From the NCBI RefSeq assembly GCF_900142075.1, contig NZ_FQZO01000003.1:62001-126000 (forward strand): DNA of 64,000 bases. Direction: 5' to 3'. The stretch's first letter is position 1, and each line of letters opens with the position of its first letter. Positions 26,026 to 34,658 of this stretch are shown one piece after another. The stretch comes from Clostridium amylolyticum (GTDB taxonomy: Bacteria > Bacillota > Clostridia > Clostridiales > Clostridiaceae). The position numbers and the translations under genes were made by a program. Under the pieces are notes generated by a model. That model was not told where the DNA came from and made no database searches. It saw nothing but the letters and a program-made list of their open reading frames with translations.

Positions 26026-26781
26026 TTAATAGATTACCTCGCAACCAGCTTGTAATATGCTATTTAGAACTTTAGCTGAAGGTTCTTTATCTGTGATTAT
26101 AGCTTCTATGTTTGCAAAGGAGTCTAGTTTATAGAAATGGGAGGTGTTAAACTTGCTGCTGTCGCATAGAAGTATGGTACTTTTTGAATTTCTAATCATG
26201 TGTTGTTTTACCAGAGCTTGAGTTTGGTTGGCCTCATAGGCACCATTTTCATCTAACCCTCTGCAGGATATTATAGAAATATCTGCCTTAAAGTTATCTA
26301 TAAACCCTCCGGTGAGCTCGCCTACAATGGAGGTGGAGCCAGATTTTAATTGACCACCAGCTATAAAGGTGGTGACAGAATCTAGCTGTACTAGGTCTAG
26401 TGCGGTTTTAACTCCATTAGTTACTATGGTAAGGTTATCATAGTCTTTAAGCATGGGACAAATATTGCTTACAGTGCTGCTGGAGTCTAAAAAAATGGCA
26501 TAACCGTTAGAAATAAAGTCTAAAGCTAGATTACATATATAGTTTTTCTCTTTTTGATTTTCCATTTCTCTAAACATATGAGGATATTCCATGTTGTAGC
26601 TGGGAATTAGAGTTACACCGCCGTGACATCGTTTAACCATTCCTGCCTTTTCAAGTTCAATAAGGTCTCTTCTTATGGTGGCTATGCTGCAATATAGCTC
26701 TTTACATAAATATTTAGTGGAAACTTGTTTTTTAGTCTTAAGTATTTTTAATATTTCTTCACTGCGTTCTTTTGATAACAT
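26026..26781 (-). CDS. DeoR-family transcriptional repressor of the fucose locus
   Basis: The 251-aa protein has an N-terminal DeoR winged helix (residues 1-60, CSIATIRRDLIELEKAG) and a sugar-phosphate sensing domain with the family motifs IFLDSSST and IVTNG. The gene is divergent from fucA, with dyad operators of TTGTTCAA type between them. It probably represses the fucose operon and itself until fuculose-1-phosphate or a related intermediate binds. AAAGGAGA precedes ATG 26781. Confidence 0.9.
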   Translation of the reverse strand: MLSKERSEEILKILKTKKQVSTKYLCKELYCSIATIRRDLIELEKAGMVKRCHGGVTLIPSYNMEYPHMFREMENQKEKNYICNLALDFISNGYAIFLDSSSTVSNICPMLKDYDNLTIVTNGVKTALDLVQLDSVTTFIAGGQLKSGSTSIVGELTGGFIDNFKADISIISCRGLDENGAYEANQTQALVKQHMIRNSKSTILLCDSSKFNTSHFYKLDSFANIEAIITDKEPSAKVLNSILQAGCEVIY

Positions 26782-26802
26782 TTTTTAGTCTCCTTTAAAC
26801 AA

Positions 26803-26882
26803 TTTGAACAATTATGAACAAATTATAGCATGGTAAACGTTAAAACATCAACTAATTGTTCAAATATTCAAATTTGAACAAA
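26803..26882. promoter_or_regulatory. Fucose operon control region: TTGAACA operators and a cre-like site
   Basis: An inverted repeat TTGTTCAAAT-N7-ATTTGAACAA spans 26856-26882. Two further TGAACA half-sites repeat directly at 26804-26820, next to the regulator start. A TATAAT hexamer (26889-26894) follows the dyad, so a bound repressor would cover the fucA promoter. GGTAAACGTTAAAA (26832-26845) matches the catabolite-repression (cre) consensus at about 12 of 14 positions. The operator is convincing; the cre site is tentative. Confidence 0.7.
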
Positions 26883-26990
26883 TTAATATATAATGAAATT
26901 GTAAACAAACTATGTGCAGAAGATAATTACTAGGTAAGAATATACTTAATAATTAAAATTCAAGTCATAATTAATTCAAGGAGAAATGAA

Positions 26991-27671
26991 ATGAAAGATA
27001 TAGAGATAAGAGAACAGATATGTGATATATGCCATAAGATGTGGCAGCAAGGGTGGGTAGCAGCTAATGATGGAAATGTCTCTGTAAAAATTGATGAAAA
27101 TACTTTTTTAGCTACACCTACAGGTATAAGTAAGAGCTTTATGACTCCTGATAAAATAGTAAAGATAAATGAAAAAGGGGAAATGATAGAGGAAAATCCA
27201 GGGTACAAACCTTCTAGTGAAATTAAGATGCATTTAAAATGCTATAAAGATAGAGATGATGTGGGAGCAGTAGTACATGCGCATCCACCCACAGCTACAG
27301 GTTTTGCCTTAGCTCACAAGCATATGGATGTTTATTCACTAATTGAATGTGTAATAGCTTTAGGTTCAGTACCCATAGCACCTTATGGAACACCCTCCAC
27401 AGATGAAGTTCCTAAATCCATTGAACCATACCTGCAACAGCATGATGTTATTTTATTAGAAAACCATGGAGCTTTATCTGTAGGATCAGACTTAGTCACT
27501 GCTTATTATAGAATGGAAACTTTAGAGCTATGGGCTAAGACAAGCTTGGTGGCACAGCTATTAGGTGGAGAAAAAGAAATATCTAGAGAAAACATAGATA
27601 GATTAATAGGAATGAGAAGTTCATATAAGGTAACAGGAAGACATCCTGGATATAAAAAATACAACAAGTAG
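26991..27671 (+). CDS. fucA: L-fuculose-1-phosphate aldolase (class II)
   Basis: The 226-aa zinc aldolase cleaves L-fuculose-1-phosphate to DHAP and L-lactaldehyde. Active-site residues are visible: Glu77 in KPSSEIKMH, His96 and His98 in HAHPP, and His159 in ENHG, plus the phosphate-binding NDGN and TPTG motifs near 26 and 42. It is the first gene of the fucose operon, with AAGGAGA before the ATG. RhaD-type or ribulose-4-epimerase activity is possible within this superfamily, but fucI in the same operon makes FucA the likely function. Confidence 0.92.
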   Translation: MKDIEIREQICDICHKMWQQGWVAANDGNVSVKIDENTFLATPTGISKSFMTPDKIVKINEKGEMIEENPGYKPSSEIKMHLKCYKDRDDVGAVVHAHPPTATGFALAHKHMDVYSLIECVIALGSVPIAPYGTPSTDEVPKSIEPYLQQHDVILLENHGALSVGSDLVTAYYRMETLELWAKTSLVAQLLGGEKEISRENIDRLIGMRSSYKVTGRHPGYKKYNK

Positions 27672-27694
27672 CAATAAAATTTAATATAAAAGTT

Positions 27695-27724
27695 TGTCAC
27701 TTGTCAAGTGCCTGACACCTGACA
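27695..27724. repeat. TGTCA/TGACA double inverted repeat between fucA and the kinase gene
   Basis: Two direct TGTCA boxes are followed by two TGACA boxes (TGTCACTTGTCA / TGACACCTGACA) around AGTGCC, giving an imperfect 12-bp stem 20 bp before the kinase ribosome binding site. GTGCCTGACACC-type sequences recur in many bacterial intergenic regions. Confidence 0.55.
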
Positions 27725-27754
27725 GATGCCACCTAAAGGAAGGGAGGTGCAACT

Positions 27755-29224
27755 ATGTTAAAAAGAGTTCTTGCTTTTGACTTAGGAGCTTCCAGTGGAA
27801 GAGCCATATTAGGATCCTTTGACGGTAATAAAATTCAACTTGAAGAAATACATAGATTTGAAAATAAGCCATTGATAAAAGACAATTCTATGCATTGGAA
27901 CTTGCCAGAGCTTTTTAATGAAATAAAAAAAGGCATGGTAATAGGAGAAAGTAAGGGTGGATATGACAGCATAGGGATTGATACCTGGGGAGTGGATTAT
28001 GGAATTATAGATAAGGATGGAGAAGTCTTAGACAATCCAGTGCATTATAGGGATACAAGAACTTTAGGAATTATAGATGAGGTATCAAAAATTATTGGAA
28101 AAGATAAGCTATATACTCTTACGGGGAATCAGATTATGGAGATAAATACCTTATTCCAACTTTATTCAGAATACCTCACTAAGGATAAAGATTTTCATAA
28201 AGATAAGACTATTTTAATGATGCCTGATCTATTTAACTACTTATTAACAGGGGTTAAAAAAGCTGAAAAGACCATAGCATCCACTACTCAGATATTCGAT
28301 CCATATAATAAAAAGTGGAACGAATATCTAATAGCGAAAGTTGGTTTAAATAAAGATATATTTCCAGATGTAGTTTCTACAGGTACTGAGGTTGGACTAG
28401 TTAAAGAAGAACTGGCAAAAGAGCTGAAGATAGAAAGAAAAACAGTTATTGCTGTATGTGAGCATGATACAGCCAGTGCTGTAGCAGCAGTACCTTCTAA
28501 AGAAGATTTTATCTTTGTATCTTGCGGTACTTGGTCACTTTTTGGTACAGAGTTAAAAGAACCTCTAATTAATGAAATGTCCATGAAGTATAATCTTACC
28601 AATGAAACAGGGATAAACAATACTACTAGATTTTTAAAAAATATAAAAGGGCTTTGGCTTATTCAAGAAACCAAAAGGCAATTTGAAAAAGAAGGCAAAC
28701 ATTATACTTATGATGATTTTGAAAACCTTGCCAGAGAAGCAAAAGCTTTTACTTGTTTTATAGATACGGATGATGAAAGTTTTAATCTTCCAGGTGACAT
28801 GCCTTCAAGAATTAAAAGTTATGCTAAAGCTACAGGACAGTATGTTCCTGAAACCCATGGTGAAATAATAAGATGTATTTACGAAAGCTTGGCCTTTAAA
28901 TATAGATATACTTACGAACAAATAAGCGAATGTACTAAAAAGCAATATAATGTGCTTCATCTGGTGGGTGGAGGATCACAGTCAAAACTACTTTGTCAGT
29001 TCACTGCGAATGCATTAGGCTTTGAGGTCATTGCAGGGCCCGTAGAAGCAACTGCCATAGGAAATATAATGGTTCAACTCATTGCACAAGGAGAAATTAA
29101 AAATATTCAAGAGGGGAGAGCCATAGTAGAAAAATCCTTTGGCACAAAAAAATATAGCCCTCTTGTAAAGGATTTCTGGGATGAGAGCTATGCTAAGTAT
29201 AAAAATATTATTGAAAATAGATAA
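27755..29224 (+). CDS. rhaB: RhaB-type FGGY kinase acting as L-fuculokinase
   Basis: The 489-aa FGGY kinase opens MLKRVLAFDLGASSGRAILG and has the GIDTWGVDYG and SCGTWSLFG segments characteristic of rhamnulokinases, plus a C-terminal GGGSQ nucleotide-binding motif. By sequence style it is RhaB, but it lies between fucA and fucI with no rhamnose isomerase nearby. It most likely phosphorylates L-fuculose; clostridia are known to use RhaB-like kinases this way. Ribosome binding site AAGGAAGGGAGG. Confidence 0.88.
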   Translation: MLKRVLAFDLGASSGRAILGSFDGNKIQLEEIHRFENKPLIKDNSMHWNLPELFNEIKKGMVIGESKGGYDSIGIDTWGVDYGIIDKDGEVLDNPVHYRDTRTLGIIDEVSKIIGKDKLYTLTGNQIMEINTLFQLYSEYLTKDKDFHKDKTILMMPDLFNYLLTGVKKAEKTIASTTQIFDPYNKKWNEYLIAKVGLNKDIFPDVVSTGTEVGLVKEELAKELKIERKTVIAVCEHDTASAVAAVPSKEDFIFVSCGTWSLFGTELKEPLINEMSMKYNLTNETGINNTTRFLKNIKGLWLIQETKRQFEKEGKHYTYDDFENLAREAKAFTCFIDTDDESFNLPGDMPSRIKSYAKATGQYVPETHGEIIRCIYESLAFKYRYTYEQISECTKKQYNVLHLVGGGSQSKLLCQFTANALGFEVIAGPVEATAIGNIMVQLIAQGEIKNIQEGRAIVEKSFGTKKYSPLVKDFWDESYAKYKNIIENR

Positions 29225-29440
29225 GATCCATAATTGAAAATTATTAATATTAGATAGGATTCAATTTATGTAAAAGTCATCTAATATTGGCTCCATCATT
29301 TTGCTTCATTAATATTTCATATGCTTATAGTTATGTAAAATCATTTAAAGCAGGCAATTTGTATGCTATTAAGAATAATTACAAACAGCAAATACCATAA
29401 TTTATATAAGGAAAAAAACATTCTATAAGGAGGAGAGGAA

Positions 29441-31204
29441 ATGAGTTATGCCAAAATAGGAATAAGACCTACCATTGATGGAAGGTGGGGAGGAATAAGA
29501 GAAGGTTTAGAAGAGCAAACTATGAATATGGCAAAAGTAGCAGCAAAATACCTAGAGGATAATTTAGTATATCCAGATGGGACTAAGGTTCAATGCGTCA
29601 TTTCAGATACTACCATAGGAGGAGCTTATGAAGCATCAAAGTGTGCGGAAAAGTTTTCCAAGGAAAATGTATGTGCAACGTTAACTGTAACTCCATGTTG
29701 GTGTTATGGTACGGAGACTATGGATTTAGATCCTCTTACTATTAAGGCTGTATGGGGATTCAATGGTACTGAAAGACCAGGAGCTGTATATTTAGCGGCG
29801 GTAATGGCGGCTTATGCACAAAAAGGATTACCTGCTTTTTCTATCTACGGCAAGGATGTACAAGACATGGACTCTAAAGAATTGCCAGAGGATGTTAAAG
29901 AAAAGATTCTTAGGTTTGGAAAATGTGCCATTGCTGTAGGAGTTATGAAAAATAAGTCCTATGTAAATATGGGGTCAGTGTCTATGGGTATTATGGGCTC
30001 CTTCTGTGATCCGGAATTTTTTCAAAAATATCTGGGCATAAGAGCAGAATGGGTAGATATGACTGAAATACTAAGAAGAATTAATAACGAAATATATGAT
30101 CATGAAGAGTATGAAAGAGCACTTAAATGGGCTAAGGAAAACTGTAAGGAAGGCTATGATCCAAATCCTGAAGATAAAAGATTAACAGCAGAAAAGAAAG
30201 CAGAACAGTGGGAATTTGTAGTTAAAATGACCTTGGTGTGCAGAGATATAATGCTAGGTAATGACAAGCTCAATGATTTAGGATTCCATGAAGAGGCTAT
30301 GGGTAGAAATGCTATTGCTGGAGGATTCCAAGGTCAAAGAATGTGGACAGACTGGCTGCCTAATGGTGATTTTACTGAAGCAATTCTAAATTCATCTTTT
30401 AACTGGAATGGCAAAAAAGAACCTACGGTATTAGCTACAGAAAATGATACTTTAAATGGTGTGGCTATGCTTTTTGGAAAGCTTTTAACCGGTACTGCCA
30501 GTATTTTTGCAGATGTTAGAACCTATTGGAGTCCAGAGGCAGTTTTAAGAGTTACAGGTAAGAAACCTACAGGATTAACAGAAAACGGTTTTATCCATCT
30601 GATAAATTCAGGCTCAGCGGCACTAGATGCAGTTGGTCTTTCTAAGGATAAAGATGGTAAAAACTGTATGAAAAAATGGTGGGACATGACTGAAGAGGAT
30701 ATTAAGGCATGCACAGAAGCTACAGACTGGTGTCCTGCTAATCTTGGTTATTTTAGAGGAGGTGGATATTCTTCTCACTTTAGAACTCAAAGTGAAATGC
30801 CGGTGACTTTAATTAGAGTAAATATAGTTCAAGGCATAGGCCCAGTGCTTCAACTAGCAGAGGGCTACACTGTAGTTTTAGAGGATGAGATACATAAGAT
30901 ATTAGACGAAAGAACAGACAAAACATGGCCTACAACTTGGTTTGTACCTAGATTAGGAGCTAAAGGCTTTGAAGATGTGTACAGTGTGATGAAAAACTGG
31001 GGAGCAAATCATGGAGCCTTTAGTTATGGACACATTGGTAAGGATTTAATTACTCTAGCCAGCATGCTTAGGATACCTGTTTCACTTCACAATGTTGAAG
31101 ATATAGATATATTTAGACCTCATAGCTTTGCAGCTTTTGGCACTAAAGATTTAGAAGCTGCAGATTATAGAGCCTGCAATGCGTATGGACCTTTATACAA
31201 ATAA
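29441..31204 (+). CDS. fucI: L-fucose isomerase
   Basis: The 587-aa protein has the expected length and sequence landmarks of FucI: an N-terminal GIRPTIDGRWGGIREGLE, CWCYGTETMD, a glycine-rich AIAGGFQGQRMWTDW segment with metal/substrate residues, and a C-terminal HGAFSYGHIG. It converts L-fucose to L-fuculose using Mn2+ in the cytosol. A strong AGGAGG precedes ATG 29441. It is the third gene of the operon, after a 217-bp gap with no recognisable feature. Confidence 0.97.
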   Translation: MSYAKIGIRPTIDGRWGGIREGLEEQTMNMAKVAAKYLEDNLVYPDGTKVQCVISDTTIGGAYEASKCAEKFSKENVCATLTVTPCWCYGTETMDLDPLTIKAVWGFNGTERPGAVYLAAVMAAYAQKGLPAFSIYGKDVQDMDSKELPEDVKEKILRFGKCAIAVGVMKNKSYVNMGSVSMGIMGSFCDPEFFQKYLGIRAEWVDMTEILRRINNEIYDHEEYERALKWAKENCKEGYDPNPEDKRLTAEKKAEQWEFVVKMTLVCRDIMLGNDKLNDLGFHEEAMGRNAIAGGFQGQRMWTDWLPNGDFTEAILNSSFNWNGKKEPTVLATENDTLNGVAMLFGKLLTGTASIFADVRTYWSPEAVLRVTGKKPTGLTENGFIHLINSGSAALDAVGLSKDKDGKNCMKKWWDMTEEDIKACTEATDWCPANLGYFRGGGYSSHFRTQSEMPVTLIRVNIVQGIGPVLQLAEGYTVVLEDEIHKILDERTDKTWPTTWFVPRLGAKGFEDVYSVMKNWGANHGAFSYGHIGKDLITLASMLRIPVSLHNVEDIDIFRPHSFAAFGTKDLEAADYRACNAYGPLYK

Positions 31205-31257
31205 CTGAAGTGACGGGTTTTTAAAATGAAATTTAAAAATGATGTGGAGGAAGAAAG

Positions 31258-32574
31258 ATGAAAAAAGTATTAGCTTTGGTACTTGCATTAACAATGAGTG
31301 TTGGTTTAGCTGGTTGCGCAGGAAAGTCAAATTCCAGCGCTGACAAAGGAAAAGATGAAAAAATAAAAATTAGACTATTAACTAGAATGGCAGGAACAAC
31401 AAACCAAGTAAAGATTTTTAAAGACATTGTAAAAGACTTTGAAAGCAAACATCCAGATGTAATGGTGGTGGATGAATCTCAAGGAGATGAATCAGCTTTT
31501 AATAACAAACTAAAAACAGATTTAGCTTCAGGAACCCTTCCAAATATATTTAGAATTCAAGGGGTTGCTAACCTTGGAGAATACATTAAGAGTGGATTAT
31601 TAATGGACATGGACCCTATATTAAAAGAAGATGCTAAGTGGGGTGGCGGATTTACAGAAGGAGCTTTAAGCTACTATCAGGTTCAAGGCCATAAGGGTAC
31701 TTATGCAATACCTATGGAGTCTGGATTAATAGGTGTATATTATAATGAAGAATTATTTAAACAAGCAGGTATAGAAAAGTTCCCAGCAACTTGGGGAGAA
31801 TTAAAAACTGCTATAGAAAAGCTTAATGCAATTAAAATTAAACCTATTGCTTTAGGAGCTAAAAGCACTTATATGGCTGGACATCTTCATGACCAAATAT
31901 TCTATAAATGGATGGGAACTGAAGCAGCTAAAAAGCTAGGTTCAAGGGAAATGAAATGGACAGATCCTGAAGTAGTTAAAACCTTAGGTTTTGTTAAAGA
32001 ATTAAATGATATAAATGCTTTTGGTAAAAACGTTGCTGGTATCAGCGATGATATAGTATTAACAGAATTTCTTCAAGGAAAAGCAGGTATGATTATCACT
32101 GGACCTTGGAATATGGGCAAATTTACTAGTGAAAAAGATACTAAATATACTAAATCAATAAAAGTTGCTAAATTCCCTTCTTTTGAAGAAAAACCACAGT
32201 TTAAAGATAATGATATGCAGATATTAAGCCCATACATGGTTAACGGAAAGCTTCAAGGAAAAGAAAAAGAATATACTATAGAACTTGTTAAAATGTTAAC
32301 TTCAGCTGATGCAGCAAAGAGATTTGCTGAGGAATCACAGTTCTTAATTCCAAGAAAAGATATAAACATAGATAAAACAAAAGTTTCAGAATTATTCTTA
32401 AAGAATGTAGACTTAGGAGCAACATCCACAGGTATTGCAGTAGACGTGTTTGACTTTGATCCACTTCCATCTATGCAGGATAGAACTAGAAACTCTATAG
32501 TTAGTATGTTTGTTGGAAGTACACCAGAAAAAGCTGCACAAGAAATACAAGCTGAAATAGATAAAGCAAAATAA
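31258..32574 (+). CDS. Sugar ABC transporter substrate-binding lipoprotein
   Basis: The 438-aa family 1 solute-binding protein has a lipoprotein signal ending in VGLAGC, with Cys20 as the lipidated residue. A Ser/Lys linker and a mature domain follow (about 35-438), with the SBP_bac pattern including GTYAIPMESGLIGVYYNEEL and GKAGMIITGPWN. It probably binds a fucosylated oligosaccharide or fucose on the outer face of the membrane. It is followed by two permease genes; no ATPase gene is in the operon, so a shared MsmK-type ATPase is likely. Confidence 0.92.
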   Translation: MKKVLALVLALTMSVGLAGCAGKSNSSADKGKDEKIKIRLLTRMAGTTNQVKIFKDIVKDFESKHPDVMVVDESQGDESAFNNKLKTDLASGTLPNIFRIQGVANLGEYIKSGLLMDMDPILKEDAKWGGGFTEGALSYYQVQGHKGTYAIPMESGLIGVYYNEELFKQAGIEKFPATWGELKTAIEKLNAIKIKPIALGAKSTYMAGHLHDQIFYKWMGTEAAKKLGSREMKWTDPEVVKTLGFVKELNDINAFGKNVAGISDDIVLTEFLQGKAGMIITGPWNMGKFTSEKDTKYTKSIKVAKFPSFEEKPQFKDNDMQILSPYMVNGKLQGKEKEYTIELVKMLTSADAAKRFAEESQFLIPRKDINIDKTKVSELFLKNVDLGATSTGIAVDVFDFDPLPSMQDRTRNSIVSMFVGSTPEKAAQEIQAEIDKAK

Positions 32575-32587
32575 AATTGTTGTGGGT

Positions 32588-32612
32588 TCCAGAGATTTTG
32601 TCTCTGGAACTG
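32588..32612 (+). promoter_or_regulatory. Intercistronic hairpin after the binding-protein gene
   Basis: GTTCCAGAGA and TCTCTGGAAC form a perfect 10-bp stem around TTTTG with no U-tract, between the binding-protein gene and the first permease. Such hairpins commonly stabilise the upstream transcript, giving more binding protein than permease. Confidence 0.65.
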
Positions 32613-32634
32613 CCTTTAAAAAGGGGGGACTAAC

Positions 32635-33522
32635 TTGATACATTTGAAGACTAAAAAAGATAAGTCAAAACTACTACTTTTCTTGTTACCGGCTTTAATA
32701 ATTTATGTTGTATTTCTAATAATGCCAATGTTTGGAGCTCTTTATTTCTCTATGGCGGATTGGAACGGAATTTTAGGCACGCCAATTAAGTTCGTAGGAC
32801 TTCAAAACTATTTATCTGTTTTTAAAGATCCTGGTTTTATACTATCCTTAAAAAACATGGGCAGAATGGTGTTTTTTAGCGTACTTTTCCATACTCCTAT
32901 AGCATTGCTGCTTGCGGTGGCTATAAATACAAAGTGCAGAGGATATAGATTTTTTAAAGTAATGTATTTTGTTCCTACTATATTCCCACTTACAGCTATT
33001 GGACTTCTATGGTATTTCATATTTATGCCTAATGGCTCTTTAAATAGTCTATTAGAAATGGTTGGACTAGCAGAAATGGCAAAAGGATGGCTTATAGATT
33101 CTTCCACTGCTATGAATACCATAATATTCGTAAATATATGGGCAGGTATCGGTTATTACATGGTTATATTAATTGCTGGATTAACCACTATCCCAGATGA
33201 AGTTTATGAAGCGGCTGCCATTGATGGAGCTACATCCGCAAAAAAATTCTTCTATATTACTATTCCTATGTTAAAACCTATTTTAAGCATGTGCGTACTC
33301 ATGGACATAATTGGTACTGTAAAGGTTTTTGACCTGATATTTGTAATGACAGAAGGGGGACCTAATGGACTAACCAATCTTCCTACTACCCTTATGTACT
33401 ATGAGGCTTTTAGATACGATAATTACGGAAGAGGTAGTGCTATTGGGGTTATAATTTTAGTAATTGCTTTAGTTCTTACCATAGGCAGTGATTTTATCAT
33501 GGATAAAAGAAAAGATAGTTAG
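32635..33522 (+). CDS. Sugar ABC transporter permease, MalF type
   Basis: The 295-aa protein has six predicted membrane helices and the permease loop motif EAAAIDGATSAKKFFYITIPML, which contacts the ATPase (shown by its EAA-G core near residues 197-205). It starts at TTG 32635 behind AAGGGGGG. It pairs with the next permease to form the membrane pore of the importer. Confidence 0.93.
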   Translation: MIHLKTKKDKSKLLLFLLPALIIYVVFLIMPMFGALYFSMADWNGILGTPIKFVGLQNYLSVFKDPGFILSLKNMGRMVFFSVLFHTPIALLLAVAINTKCRGYRFFKVMYFVPTIFPLTAIGLLWYFIFMPNGSLNSLLEMVGLAEMAKGWLIDSSTAMNTIIFVNIWAGIGYYMVILIAGLTTIPDEVYEAAAIDGATSAKKFFYITIPMLKPILSMCVLMDIIGTVKVFDLIFVMTEGGPNGLTNLPTTLMYYEAFRYDNYGRGSAIGVIILVIALVLTIGSDFIMDKRKDS

Positions 33523-33533
33523 GAGGGTGAAGG

Positions 33534-34382
33534 ATGAAAGGAAAAAAGAGTAATGTTAATAATAGATGGTCAGGAAAAGTTGGATTGTATGTATTTTTGA
33601 TAGTTATGTCTTTAGCATTTATTTTTCCAATGCTATTTACCTTGGTTTCTTCTTTAAAAGAGAATAATGAAATATTCAGCTCACCCTTTAGCTTGCCAGA
33701 AGTTTTTAGATATGAAAATTATGTAATAGCTTGGAAAGAAGCTAATATGAGCAGATATTTTTTAAATAGCCTTATGATTTCTATGTCCACAGTTATAGTT
33801 CTAGTTATAGTGGCTTCTATGGCAGCATATGTACTAGCAAGATTTGATTTTAAGATAAATAAATATCTTTCTATATTCTTTCTTTTAGGCATGATGATAC
33901 CTATGCATACTATACTTGTACCTGTGGCATACCTGGTAGGAAAATTAGGACTTAAGAATAACCTAGTGGCTCTAGTGCTTATTTATGTAGCATTTTCCTT
34001 GTCTTTTAGCATATTCGTGCTTACACGTTTTATGAAGGGAATAAATATGTCCTTAGAAGAAGCAGCTATTATAGATGGAGCAGGATATTTTCAGATATAT
34101 ACAAGAATAATATTGCCTTTGTCAGTACCTGCTATATCTACAGTATCTATTTTTAATTTTCTAGGTGCATGGAATAACATCTTATTCCCACTATTATTTA
34201 TAAATGATGATAAGTTAAAGCCTATTTCCTTAGGACTTCTTAACTTTAATGGTGAAAGAGGATCTGAATATGGTCCTTTAATGGCAGCCATAGTAATTAC
34301 CGTGTTTGTACCTCTTGTAATATATCTTTTATTCCAAGAAAAGGTTGAAGGCGGCTTAGCTGCTGGAGCGGTAAAAGAGTAA
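33534..34382 (+). CDS. Sugar ABC transporter permease, MalG type
   Basis: The 282-aa protein has six membrane helices and the EAA-loop core EEAAIIDGAGYFQIY near residue 185. It lies 11 bp after the MalF-type gene, with AGGAGGG before ATG. With the partner permease and binding protein it completes the importer, apart from the ATPase, which must come from elsewhere in the genome. Confidence 0.93.
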   Translation: MKGKKSNVNNRWSGKVGLYVFLIVMSLAFIFPMLFTLVSSLKENNEIFSSPFSLPEVFRYENYVIAWKEANMSRYFLNSLMISMSTVIVLVIVASMAAYVLARFDFKINKYLSIFFLLGMMIPMHTILVPVAYLVGKLGLKNNLVALVLIYVAFSLSFSIFVLTRFMKGINMSLEEAAIIDGAGYFQIYTRIILPLSVPAISTVSIFNFLGAWNNILFPLLFINDDKLKPISLGLLNFNGERGSEYGPLMAAIVITVFVPLVIYLLFQEKVEGGLAAGAVKE

Positions 34383-34520
34383 ATTAAGATAAAGATTAGA
34401 ATAATATTATACATGGCCAATTAATTTGAAAAGAATAAAAAGTCTGTTAAGGAATGAATGTAATTAAGTTTTAAATGGTTTAAGAAACATATCATATATA
34501 TTTTTGAGGAAAGTACATGA

Positions 34521-34590
34521 ATTAGAAGACAAGCTTACTAAATATGTGGAAAAGGGCGGCAAGGTTATTGGCATATATAAATCCCTCTTA
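34521..34590 (+). pseudogene. Orphan fragment of a fucosidase-like gene (internal duplication)
   Basis: These 70 bases match positions 35897-35966, inside the downstream fucosidase-like gene, with five mismatches (about 93 percent identity). They have no reading frame of their own and start abruptly after ATGAATTAG. They look like a scar from a second, deleted copy of the gene, or a small ectopic duplication. Confidence 0.85.
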
Positions 34591-34658
34591 AAATATATTG
34601 ATGTGTATCTTTCCAATAAAGTTTATGATAAAAGTATATTATCGTGGAGGATTTAGAT

